Shown: positions 1-5,843 of the stretch, one piece after another
Layout: every line of letters starts with the position of its first letter
Position numbering within the stretch: position 1 is the stretch's first letter
NCBI GenBank assembly: GCA_002371335.1
Contig: DFHP01000017.1
Coordinates: 1 to 14,430, forward strand
DNA length: 14,430 nucleotides
DNA from: Eubacterium sp. UBA3720
Lineage (GTDB): Bacteria > Bacillota > Clostridia > Lachnospirales > Lachnospiraceae
Reading direction: 5' to 3'
The notes under the pieces: model-generated
The model's input: only the letters and a program-made list of their open reading frames with translations
Databases searched by the model: none
Told to the model about the DNA's origin: nothing
Program-made: the position numbers and the translations under genes

Positions 1-196
1 CAATATGATTTCTGCTCATACAGCAGATTCCGTTCATGCAGAAGTTCTAATGCTTGTGCAGATTGTTTGAATCATCACACTATTTCCCAACCACGTGGAG
101 TGTCATAATCACCTGTTAAACTGCAGAACCCGAAACAACCGTTTCGGAAATGATATATGGAAGTTTTAGTTTATTATATGCAAACGTTCGCATATA
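1..196. other. Non-coding left end with short palindromes
   Basis: I see no supportable gene here. A perfect 7-bp hairpin (CCGAAAC-AACC-GTTTCGG) lies at 130-147, without a T-run on either side, so it is not a classical terminator. Bases 65-113 resemble 7686-7734 (see findings). On the minus strand, 72 down to 1 stays open in one frame and reads like a helical protein tail, but it follows two stops and has no start codon. It could be a decayed gene end. Confidence 0.4.
176..195. promoter_or_regulatory. LacI/PurR-like 20-bp palindrome
   Basis: ATATGCAAACGTTCGCATAT is self-complementary except for one mismatched pair. Its core GCAAACGTTCGC resembles the operator type bound by LacI/PurR/CcpA regulators (GCAAACGTTTGC-like). 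It ends one base before repeat copy 1, and no intact gene in the window starts nearby. It may serve a gene to the left of the window or be left over from a lost one. The operator role is inferred from shape only. Confidence 0.3.
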
Positions 197-379
197 TTCA
201 ACTCAGATGGGGAGTCCCCCGCCTCTATAGGCGGTGGGTATTGAATCAAACTTGACTCAGTTGAGGGTTTCAGTCCCTCATCTGAGTTGAGCCTCCGGAG
301 GATCGCAGAGCTGCGCAGAGGAAGACGCACAAGTGCGTCGCGCAACTCGCGCGCGATCAGAGATCCCGAATGAACGCTG
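197..379 (+). repeat. Structured dispersed repeat, copy 1
   Basis: This is one of three copies in the window (others at 6549-6764 and, inverted and cut by the window end, 14382-14430). It starts TTCAACTCAGATGGGGAGTC. It then has a CCGCC-TCTATA-GGCGG hairpin and the stretch GGTATTGAATC. Segment 198-209 is exactly complementary to part of 274-290, and 252-267 can pair with the same 274-290 less perfectly. A perfect GACGCAC-AA-GTGCGTC hairpin lies at 324-339, GATCGC (301-306) pairs with GCGATC (353-358), and the tail is GATCAGAGATC. It has no ORF. It could be a non-autonomous mobile element or a structured RNA/terminator module. The right end faces the 3' end of the minus-strand DsbA remnant. 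Confidence 0.85.
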
Positions 380-418
380 GATGATGTCGCCCTGGTTTAT
401 TCTCTGTTTCTTATGTGG

Positions 419-766
419 TTATTCGCCTGTTGTTATGCGGCTGAACACGGCTGAAAAGTCATTATAATCGAAGCTTTGTATCAAAATAGCTTTGTCTTTG
501 TACTGTATCAGATATGTGGGTAAAGAACGGATCCCCAAACGTCGCGCGAAAGAGAGATCCTCATTTAAGGCTGCTTCAGCGCTCCCGTCATGGTAGTATC
601 TGTTGAAGGCTTCTTCGTTGATCCCGGTTTCCCTTACAATTTTCATAATGATCTCATAATGGGTGATCGGAAGGCGGTCTATTACCGCGGCATGACGTAA
701 AGCTCTGAGAAATGAGCCGGCTTTTTCAGGGGCGGCCAGCTGTGCGGCCTTGTAAGCCAGATTCAT
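419..766 (-). pseudogene. DsbA-family C-terminal fragment
   Basis: The minus-strand frame encodes about 115 residues that look like the C-terminal half of a DsbA/FrnE-type thioredoxin-fold protein. It has a helical insertion-domain segment starting MNLAYKAAQLA, a stretch near VRETGINEEAFNRYY, then the cis-proline strand GIRSLPTYLIQY, which forms the active-site wall in this fold. The N-terminal thioredoxin strand and the CxxC redox motif are absent, so it should not act as an oxidoreductase. The frame stays open upstream to 862, but there it runs through the OYE remnant out of phase. I therefore limit the fragment to where similarity begins, at an ATG (766-764). It overlaps the 3' end of the OYE frame by about 40 bases. 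It looks like the product of a deletion joining two neighbouring genes. The family call rests on the cis-Pro motif and general pattern. Confidence 0.6.
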
Positions 767-1514
767 GGGCTTTGATCCCGCCGACAGATGTGCCGTTTCC
801 GCTGATTTCGATGGAATCGATGCCCGCCTCATCAAGCATCCGGCAGATGGAAAGGCATTCATCTTCTGCGAGTCCTCCGTAAGTGAAGTCGCTGCAGGTG
901 ATTTTGATCGTTACATGAAGCCCTGGAGCAGCCTTGCGGATGCCGTCCATTATGTCCAGAAGGATCCGGGCACGATTTTCCGTTGATCCGCCGTATTCAT
1001 CGGAACGATGATTTACAGCGGGGCTGATGAATCGGCTTAAAAAGAAGAAATGGGCAGCGTGGATCTGAACGCCGTCAAAGCCTGCTTTTTCTGCGCGGAT
1101 GGCAGCTTCTGTGAACTGCCTGATGACAAACCTGATCTCGTCAGTTGTCATATTGTCAGGTTCAACCCGCAGATAGCGGCCGTCAGTCTCTCGATAATAG
1201 CCTCCCAGGGCAAGCTGTGTGATGGCGGGAATGCCTTCGGCGTGTATGAGCTCAGTCAGTTTTCTATATTGCGGGATGAGCGCGTCGTCACACAATCGCA
1301 TCATGCCGTCAAAGTAGTAGTCATGGAGAGAAACGCTGGTAAAGCCGGTGATGATAGCGCCGACGCCGCCTTTTGCCAGTTCTTCATAGATCTCATACGC
1401 TTCTTCTGTGACGCTGCCGTCAAGGTTTGCGATCCCTTCCCAAGTGGCGGAGCGGACGAGACGGTTTTTCAGTTCCATATGGTTTAATTTCACGGGTTCA
1501 AATATCTGCTTCAC
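726..1514 (-). pseudogene. Truncated old yellow enzyme (NADH:flavin oxidoreductase)
   Basis: These are the first ~250 residues of an OYE-family FMN-dependent ene-reductase. Visible motifs are the N-terminal strand and FMN loop (KNRLVRSATWEG, about 16-27), the substrate-binding pair HAAH (152-155), the family signature SPAVNHRSDEYGGSTENRAR (164-183) and ISGNGTSVGGIKA (237-249). Homologues usually run to 330-380 residues. Here similarity stops after GIKAH, and twelve unrelated residues lead to TGA because the frame has crossed into the DsbA remnant. The C-terminal barrel strands and second FMN-phosphate site are missing, so it is probably inactive. The start is GTG at 1514, with AAGGAGG nine bases upstream (1530-1524). 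It is divergent from the HxlR gene, an arrangement common for HxlR-controlled oxidoreductases. Confidence 0.85.
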
Positions 1515-1520
1515 AGTAAA

Positions 1521-1585
1521 CTGCCTCCTTTACAAATTCATTATGCTTTATTATAATTAGACACAAAGAAAAAACAAGGAGGCAG
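1521..1585. promoter_or_regulatory. Face-to-face promoters inside a 10-bp inverted repeat
   Basis: Rightward promoter: TTTACA (1529-1534), 17-bp spacer, TATAAT (1552-1557), serving the HxlR gene. Leftward promoter, read on the minus strand: TTGTTT (1577-1572), 16-bp spacer, TATAAT (1555-1550), serving the OYE remnant. The two -10 boxes overlap, so the polymerases would exclude each other. CTGCCTCCTT (1521-1530) and AAGGAGGCAG (1576-1585) form a perfect inverted repeat around both promoters. Its left arm also holds the OYE ribosome binding site. An HxlR dimer could bind the repeat, but that is inference. Confidence 0.6.
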
Positions 1586-1629
1586 AATTATCTTTGCCGC
1601 TATAAAAAATATAGTAAAGGAGATTATAT

Positions 1630-1980
1630 ATGGCCGGGAAACCGTTACCAAAAGAAAAAAACATCTATGAGACAGACTGTCCGATCCTTTATGCGATGAA
1701 TCTGATCGGACAGAAATGGAAACTTCCGATCCTGTGGTATATAGCGGATGCCGAGAACCAGACGCTGCGATACAGGGAGCTTGAGAGGAAGGTCGTTGGC
1801 ATCACAGCCACCATGCTGACGAAGTGTCTGAGAGAGCTGGAGAAAGACGAATTCATTACCCGTAAGCAATACAGCACAATCCCTCCAACGGTGGAATACT
1901 CACTTGCTGAGAGAGGAAGATCCTTGATTCCGGCTTTGGAATCGGTGTATCGATGGGCGGATGAACAGATGAACAAATAA
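1630..1980 (+). CDS. HxlR-family winged-helix transcriptional regulator
   Basis: This 116-residue protein has the layout of the HxlR family, DUF24-type MarR-like regulators that often sense aldehydes, quinones or redox state through an N-terminal cysteine. Seen: Cys17 in ETDCPILYAMNLIGQKWKLP, at the place where family sensors carry their conserved Cys; the helix-turn-helix RYRELERKVVGITATMLTKC (about 47-66); and the wing (TRKQYSTIPPTVEYSLAERG). Length is normal for the family. The ATG follows AAAGGAG with good spacing. It is divergent from the OYE remnant and 35 bases ahead of a flavoprotein gene in the same direction, so it likely controls both, including its own promoter at 1529-1557. The inducer cannot be read from the sequence. 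Confidence 0.9.
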   Translation: MAGKPLPKEKNIYETDCPILYAMNLIGQKWKLPILWYIADAENQTLRYRELERKVVGITATMLTKCLRELEKDEFITRKQYSTIPPTVEYSLAERGRSLIPALESVYRWADEQMNK

Positions 1981-2015
1981 TATCATTGGGTATTTCTTTA
2001 TGAGGAGGATAGTAG

Positions 2016-2663
2016 ATGAAGGTAATAATACTTAATGGCAGCCCCAGAAAGAACTGGAATACAGCTAAGATGCTGAAAGAAGCGAAGCGAGGCGCCGAAT
2101 CGGCCGGCGCAGAGGTGGAATATATTGATCTGTTTGATCTTTCGTATACCGGATGCCGGAGCTGTATGGCGTGCAAGCGAAAAGGTGCCGTGCGATGCAA
2201 ATGCTTCTGGAAGGATGATTTGTCTCCGGTTTTAGACAGGATTTTTGCCGCTGACGCTCTTATCATTGGATCACCTATATATCTGGGAGATATTACGAGC
2301 CAGGTACATGGTATGATCGAGAGACTCCATTTCTGCGCGCTTTCCTATGATGATTATTCGAATTATTTTACCGGCAAGGTCAATGTTGGCATCATCCTGA
2401 CTATGAATGCGCCAAAATCTTTCTATGATTTCGCGTACAAAAAGAAAGCAGAAGAGGTGGCAGAGAGTTTTAAAGCTCTGAACGGATCAGTAGAAGTATA
2501 TGCATGCTGCGATACCCTGCAGGTGACAGATTACAGCAGGTATAATATGGCAGGCTTTGATGAAACACATAAAAAGGAGATGAGGGATAAACAGTTTCCA
2601 TTGGATTTGGAGAATGCTTTTGCGTTAGGAGCGAGGCTTGGAGGAGAAAAAGTAAAGATTTAA
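2016..2663 (+). CDS. Flavodoxin-fold NAD(P)H-dependent FMN reductase / iron-sulfur flavoprotein
   Basis: This 215-residue cytoplasmic flavoprotein begins with the classic strand and FMN-phosphate loop MKVIILNGSPRKNWNTAKML. It continues with YIDLFDL and the flavin-contacting ADALIIGSPIYLG (about 80-92). Between them are Cys47, 50, 53, 61 and 63 (C-x2-C-x2-C-x7-C-x-C). This resembles the compact cysteine motif of iron-sulfur flavoproteins (ISF), where it binds a 4Fe-4S cluster. A redox protein carrying both FMN and a cluster is therefore likely, but the cluster is inferred and the spacing differs a little from archaeal ISF. GAGGAGG sits eight bases before the ATG. The gene follows the HxlR regulator by 35 bases without a terminator and is probably cotranscribed. 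The physiological electron acceptor is unknown. Confidence 0.88.
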   Translation: MKVIILNGSPRKNWNTAKMLKEAKRGAESAGAEVEYIDLFDLSYTGCRSCMACKRKGAVRCKCFWKDDLSPVLDRIFAADALIIGSPIYLGDITSQVHGMIERLHFCALSYDDYSNYFTGKVNVGIILTMNAPKSFYDFAYKKKAEEVAESFKALNGSVEVYACCDTLQVTDYSRYNMAGFDETHKKEMRDKQFPLDLENAFALGARLGGEKVKI

Positions 2664-2776
2664 ACTTTCAATATGTTTTTTCGTGATCACAGCTGCCTTT
2701 CGATATGAAGAGGGAAGTTTTTATTAATCATAACAATGACGTCAAATGTTAAAACCGAAGTCTAAGAGGGTGAATT
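2664..2776. other. Intergenic stretch without a clear signal
   Basis: A weak 5-bp stem at the flavoprotein stop (AAAGT/ACTTT) is followed some bases later by TTTTTT, which may be a poor terminator. TGACGTCA (2738-2745) is a short perfect palindrome. Nothing else stands out. Confidence 0.3.
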
Positions 2777-3110
2777 ATGCCAGCTGAAGTCAGGGAAGAG
2801 AAGAAGGTCGAATATCTCGAATTGGTATATGATCTTATATTTGTATATATTATCGGACATGCTGTTGTATTTTCTGTGTATGTTTGGGCTGCTTAGATTT
2901 GCAAAGGAAAATCTTGCGATGTGCCGGAAACTGGTTTTGCAGATATTGTTTATCTCTGTGGTGTTTGTTATTCTGATGTTGTTATTCAAGTCAAATATGT
3001 ATGTTAATATTGCAATATCCGCGGTGTATGTGTTCGCTGTGTTTTTTGCACTGTATGTATATGGCAGACAGAAAACAAAAAGTATACCTGGAAAGAGAGT
3101 ATTGACTTAA
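2777..3110 (+). pseudogene. LtrA-family protein remnant with internal deletion
   Basis: Starting at ATG 2777, behind GAGGG, the frame reads PAEVREEKKVEYLELVYDLI, then FVYIIG. This is the characteristic N-terminus of the low-temperature-requirement A (LtrA) membrane family. It then stops at a TAG near 2896. The reading continues one base out of phase (open 2829-3110) with two hydrophobic helices (DMLLYFLCMFGLLRF and LFISVVFVILMLLF), then SNMYVNIAISAVYVFAVFFA and a basic tail, which fits an LtrA C-terminus. Intact LtrA proteins are around 350-400 residues. Here about 110 codons remain, so most of the middle helices are gone. The N-terminal call is strong and the C-terminal one moderate. It should be non-functional. 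Confidence 0.65.
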
Positions 3111-3118
3111 AGTGCCTT

Positions 3119-3158
3119 TTTGCAGATAAACAGTTTAAATTTAAAGTATCTCTGCAAA
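3119..3158 (+). promoter_or_regulatory. Inverted repeat upstream of luxS
   Basis: TTTGCAGA (3119-3126) and TCTGCAAA (3151-3158) form a perfect 8-bp inverted repeat. Between them lies the palindrome TTTAAATTTAAA (3134-3145). It ends 33 bases before the luxS start. It might be an operator or a leader hairpin, and may be part of an AT-rich promoter that I could not place with confidence. Confidence 0.35.
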
Positions 3159-3191
3159 GTGATGGCAATTGGAACAAAGGAGGAGATGTAG

Positions 3192-3716
3192 ATGAAATTA
3201 ATAGAGAGTTTTTCAGTAGACCATATGCGTATCGTTCCCGGTATTTTTACAAGCAGGGTTGATGATCTGGGCGGTCATTCTGTTACGACTTACGATATAA
3301 GGCTGAAAAGACCGAACAGGGAGCCGGTCATTGATGTTGGGGCAATGCATTCACTTGAACATTTAATCGCAACCTTTCTCCGAAACGATCCGGATTGGAA
3401 GGATGAGGTTATTTACTGGGGCCCTATGGGATGTCTTACAGGTTTTTATCTCATACTCAAAGGCGGCCGCGCTCCGCGTGAGATCTATGATCTGGTGCTG
3501 CGGGCTTTTAAGTCTGTGAATGACGCACAGGAGGTGCCCGGCACCACGCCTGAAAACTGCGGACATTACCTTATGCATAACCTCGAAATGGCGAAATGGT
3601 ATGCAAATGAGTTTGCCGCTTATCTTGAAGCAAACGCTGAAAACAGTAATATATTTGAATATCCCAGGACAAAACGGCTTGTGACAGACGACGGGCAGCA
3701 TTTCTTCGACTCATAA
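3192..3716 (+). CDS. luxS: S-ribosylhomocysteine lyase LuxS
   Basis: LuxS cleaves S-ribosylhomocysteine to homocysteine and 4,5-dihydroxypentane-2,3-dione, the precursor of autoinducer-2, and so links the activated methyl cycle to quorum signalling. The 174-residue protein carries all catalytic features: zinc ligands His53 and His57 in MHSLEH with the general base Glu56, Cys81 in GPMGCLTGFYL, and the third zinc ligand Cys123 in PENCGHYLMHNLEMAKWY. The N-terminal ESFSVDHMRIVPG is typical. Length is slightly above the usual 150-170. AAAGGAGG (3176-3183) lies eight bases before the ATG. No pfs/mtn or methionine genes are adjacent. The gene stands between an LtrA remnant and a palindromic repeat, so it is probably a single transcription unit. 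Confidence 0.98.
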   Translation: MKLIESFSVDHMRIVPGIFTSRVDDLGGHSVTTYDIRLKRPNREPVIDVGAMHSLEHLIATFLRNDPDWKDEVIYWGPMGCLTGFYLILKGGRAPREIYDLVLRAFKSVNDAQEVPGTTPENCGHYLMHNLEMAKWYANEFAAYLEANAENSNIFEYPRTKRLVTDDGQHFFDS

Positions 3717-3722
3717 TTTGCC

Positions 3723-3782
3723 GGTACCGTGTACCTTTAAAAAAGTGTTACATATGTAACATAATTGTAATGGTACACGGTC
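3723..3782. repeat. GTGTACC palindromic repeat, copy A
   Basis: CCGTGTACC (3727-3735) and GGTACACGG (3772-3780) are perfect inverted arms enclosing the 14-bp palindrome GTTACATATGTAAC (3748-3761). The right half is almost identical to 9236-9265, and 14 bases recur inverted at 7938-7951. It lies between luxS and the DUF1275 gene. It could be a small palindromic (REP/MITE-like) element, a luxS terminator without a T-run, or a shared operator. A weak promoter (TTTAAA, 18 bp, CATAAT) may be embedded. Confidence 0.7.
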
Positions 3783-3802
3783 CTTAAATAGAAAAGAGGT
3801 TT

Positions 3803-4453
3803 ATGATGCAGACTTCGGAAAGCTTCAGGCTAAGTGCAATGCTTTCTTTTTCGGGCGGTTTGCAGGATGCGTATACATTTAACGTAAGAGGAAAGGTATT
3901 TGCTAATGCGCAGACAGGCAACGTTGTCCTTATGAGTCAAAATTTTATGATGGGACAATGGGATGCAGGGATACGCTATATGCTGCCTTTGGTTTCGTTT
4001 GCTGCAGGAGTCTTTATAACCGAACAGATAGAATTCAGGTGTAAAAATGCTAAGAAGTTTCATTGGAGACAGATCGTACTGCTCATCGAAATAGCGCTGC
4101 TGGGCATTGTGGGATTTTTGCCTTCAAATATGAACATGGCCGCAAATATGCTTGTTTCGTTTACATGTGCCATGCAGGTGCAGGCTTTCAGAAAGGTACA
4201 TGGTTACGGATACGCCAGCACAATGTGTATAGGAAACCTGAGAAGCGGAACGGAGAGCTTGTCGCATTATTTTAGGAACGGAGATGAGGCGTCGCTGATC
4301 AAAGCTCTTCATTTTTTGGGTATTATTTTGTTTTTCGCCATAGGTGCAGGCGCAGGCGGAGTTATATCGATGGTACTGTATACCAGAACAATATGGCTAT
4401 CAATGCTTTTTCTGATCATAGTTACGGTCATGATGAGAAAAGAAAGCAGATAA
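3803..4453 (+). CDS. YoaK/DUF1275-family membrane protein
   Basis: This 216-residue integral membrane protein matches the DUF1275 (YoaK) family pattern. It opens with a hydrophobic helix GGLQDAYTFNVRGKVFANAQ followed by TGNVVLMS. The rest is further hydrophobic segments near 56-75, 90-108, 112-128, 167-188 and 194-210. In the second half CAMQVQAFRKV and a conserved-looking STMCIGNLRSGTESL are visible. Family members are predicted transporters, but no substrate is firmly established, so none is assigned. Two adjacent ATGs are possible. AGAGG (3795-3799) is six bases from the second (3806) and three from the first (3803), so 3806 may be the real start. The gene ends at a strong terminator (4491-4519) and is probably monocistronic. 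Confidence 0.85.
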   Translation: MMQTSESFRLSAMLSFSGGLQDAYTFNVRGKVFANAQTGNVVLMSQNFMMGQWDAGIRYMLPLVSFAAGVFITEQIEFRCKNAKKFHWRQIVLLIEIALLGIVGFLPSNMNMAANMLVSFTCAMQVQAFRKVHGYGYASTMCIGNLRSGTESLSHYFRNGDEASLIKALHFLGIILFFAIGAGAGGVISMVLYTRTIWLSMLFLIIVTVMMRKESR

Positions 4454-4490
4454 AAACAGAGTGATAATAAACAGATTGAATTATCAGCCA

Positions 4491-4519
4491 GGGGGATCGG
4501 GAGGACCGATCCCCTTTTT
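4491..4519 (+). terminator. Rho-independent terminator after the DUF1275 gene
   Basis: GGGGATCGG (4492-4500), a GAGGA loop, CCGATCCCC (4506-4514), then TTTTT (4515-4519). The stem is a perfect 9 bp and the position is 37 bases past the stop codon. It separates the gene from the GntR operon promoter. Confidence 0.92.
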
Positions 4520-4541
4520 GGGTCAAAAAAATACGTTGTCA

Positions 4542-4592
4542 TTGACAAAATCGTGATTAAAGTGTATACTGTGCATATATAACATACACAGT
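4542..4592 (+). promoter_or_regulatory. Near-consensus promoter with overlapping GntR-type operator
   Basis: TTGACA (4542-4547), a 17-bp spacer and TATACT (4565-4570) form an almost ideal sigma-A promoter for the gntR-ABC operon. An imperfect dyad spans the -10 box and start site: AGTGTAT (4561-4567) with ATACAC (4584-4589), and ACTGTG (4568-4573) with CACAGT (4587-4592). GTGTATAC fits the GTxTAxAC type of half site known for GntR-family repressors. Autorepression is the natural reading, since a repressor here would block the start site. Confidence 0.8.
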
Positions 4593-4608
4593 TGGGAGGA
4601 TGCAGATT

Positions 4609-4983
4609 ATGAATGTAATCATATCCAATTCATCGGATGTTCCGCTGTATATGCAGATCAAGGAGCAGATCAAGGATGCTATCTTAAAAGGAGAATTAGA
4701 AGATGGAGAGCTTTTACCGTCCATACGCAACTTTGCGAATGCAATTCATGTAAGTGTCCTGACGATCCGCCGCGTTTATGAGGAATTGGAAAAAGAGGGC
4801 TTTGCTGTCATTCAGGCGGGAAGAGGAACTTTTGTATCCATGAGTAATTTAGAGTTGCTCCGGGATTCCAGGCGCCGTATCATCGAGCAGGATCTGCAAA
4901 AAGCTGTTTATAACGCAAAACTGTTTGGCATTGCTAAAGATGAGCTATATGCAATGCTGGATATTCTATACGAGGAGGACTGA
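4609..4983 (+). CDS. GntR-family regulator, YtrA subfamily
   Basis: This is a 124-residue repressor of the short YtrA type. It has a winged helix (SDVPLYMQIKEQIKDAILKG, then LPSIRNFANAIHVSVLTIRR and AGRGTFV) followed by only about 45 C-terminal residues for dimerisation, with no ligand-binding domain. YtrA regulators usually control the ABC transporter encoded next to them, as here. An upstream in-frame ATG at 4600 touches GGGAGG (4594-4599), whereas ATG 4609 is nine bases away, so 4609 is chosen. The stop is two bases from the ABC ATPase start, and the ATPase ribosome site GAGGAGG lies inside this gene, so the genes are coupled. Expression is probably self-limited through the dyad at 4561-4592. 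The signal is unknown. Confidence 0.93.
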   Translation: MNVIISNSSDVPLYMQIKEQIKDAILKGELEDGELLPSIRNFANAIHVSVLTIRRVYEELEKEGFAVIQAGRGTFVSMSNLELLRDSRRRIIEQDLQKAVYNAKLFGIAKDELYAMLDILYEED

Positions 4984-4985
4984 CT

Positions 4986-5843
4986 ATGGAAAACATTCTT
5001 GAAGTAAAAAAGCTTGTAAAAAGGTATCCGGCATTTTCGTTGGAAAACATTTCCTTTTCATTACCGGAAGGATGTGTTACCGGTTTTATCGGGGCTAATG
5101 GCGCGGGAAAGACCACCACGATACGATCAATTCTCGGCCTTGCACTTAAAGATGAGGGAACAATAAGGATTTTTGGCCTGGATGCGGATAAACATCAGCG
5201 GGAGATCAAAGACAGGATCGGCATTGTCATGGATAGCAGCTATTTTTATAACGACCTGTCCATGAAGGATATGAAAAGCATTATCGCTCCGGCTTATTCC
5301 AATTGGAGCGATGCTGATTACACATCTTTTATGGATAAATTTGGCCTTGATCCAAAGCAAAAAATATCTACGCTATCCAGCGGAATGAAGATGAAATATG
5401 CTCTTGTGCTGGCTTTGTCTCATCAGGCTGAGATCCTTATCATGGACGAGCCTACAAGCGGACTTGATCCCCTTGTGCGCAGTCAGTTTCTGGAGCTTAT
5501 TATGGGCTATATGAAAAACGGAGGTAAAGGTGTTTTTTTCTCGACACATATAGTCTCCGATCTGGATAAGATTGCAGATATTCTTATCCTCATTGACGGA
5601 GGCAGGATCGTTTTTCAGAAAAGCAAAGATGAACTGATTGATACCTTCCGCATTGTCAAGGGAAATGTCGATTTGCTGAATGAACGGAATAAAAGGCTCA
5701 TAAGAAACCTGAAGATTTCACCTTTCGGATTTACCGGGATAACGGATCAGGTCTTGAAAGCGAGGAAAGAGCTGCCCGGAGTGCTGTTTGAAAAGGCGTC
5801 AATTGAAGATATTATGCTTGCGTACATCGGAGGGGAAAAATGA
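4986..5843 (+). CDS. ABC transporter ATP-binding protein (YtrB-like)
   Basis: This 285-residue cytoplasmic ATPase subunit has Walker A GANGAGKTT (36-44), an LSSGMKMK signature (130-137; the usual second Gly position is Ser), Walker B ILIMDE (150-155), D-loop SGLD (158-161) and H-loop His188. The usual Q-loop Gln appears replaced in IGIVMDSSYFYNDLS, which is common in this subfamily. The ~80 residues after the nucleotide-binding core are family-specific. It pairs with the permease encoded next, whose start overlaps its stop (ATGA at 5840-5843). This GntR-ATPase-permease set resembles loci induced by cell-envelope stress or peptide antibiotics in Firmicutes, but the substrate cannot be read. 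Only one permease gene is present, so a homodimer is likely. Confidence 0.95.
   Translation: MENILEVKKLVKRYPAFSLENISFSLPEGCVTGFIGANGAGKTTTIRSILGLALKDEGTIRIFGLDADKHQREIKDRIGIVMDSSYFYNDLSMKDMKSIIAPAYSNWSDADYTSFMDKFGLDPKQKISTLSSGMKMKYALVLALSHQAEILIMDEPTSGLDPLVRSQFLELIMGYMKNGGKGVFFSTHIVSDLDKIADILILIDGGRIVFQKSKDELIDTFRIVKGNVDLLNERNKRLIRNLKISPFGFTGITDQVLKARKELPGVLFEKASIEDIMLAYIGGEK

Noticed and set aside
65..80. Decayed tRNA T-arm suggested by GTTTGAATC
   Set aside because: The flanking bases do not form the 5-bp T-stem in either copy.
197..379. CRISPR array or tRNA in the repeat regions
   Set aside because: There is no regular repeat-spacer spacing and no tRNA cloverleaf or T-loop. The copies are kilobases apart.
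765..1487. Plus-strand open frames opposite the OYE remnant
   Set aside because: They are antisense shadows: no ribosome sites, and the opposite strand shows strong OYE motifs.
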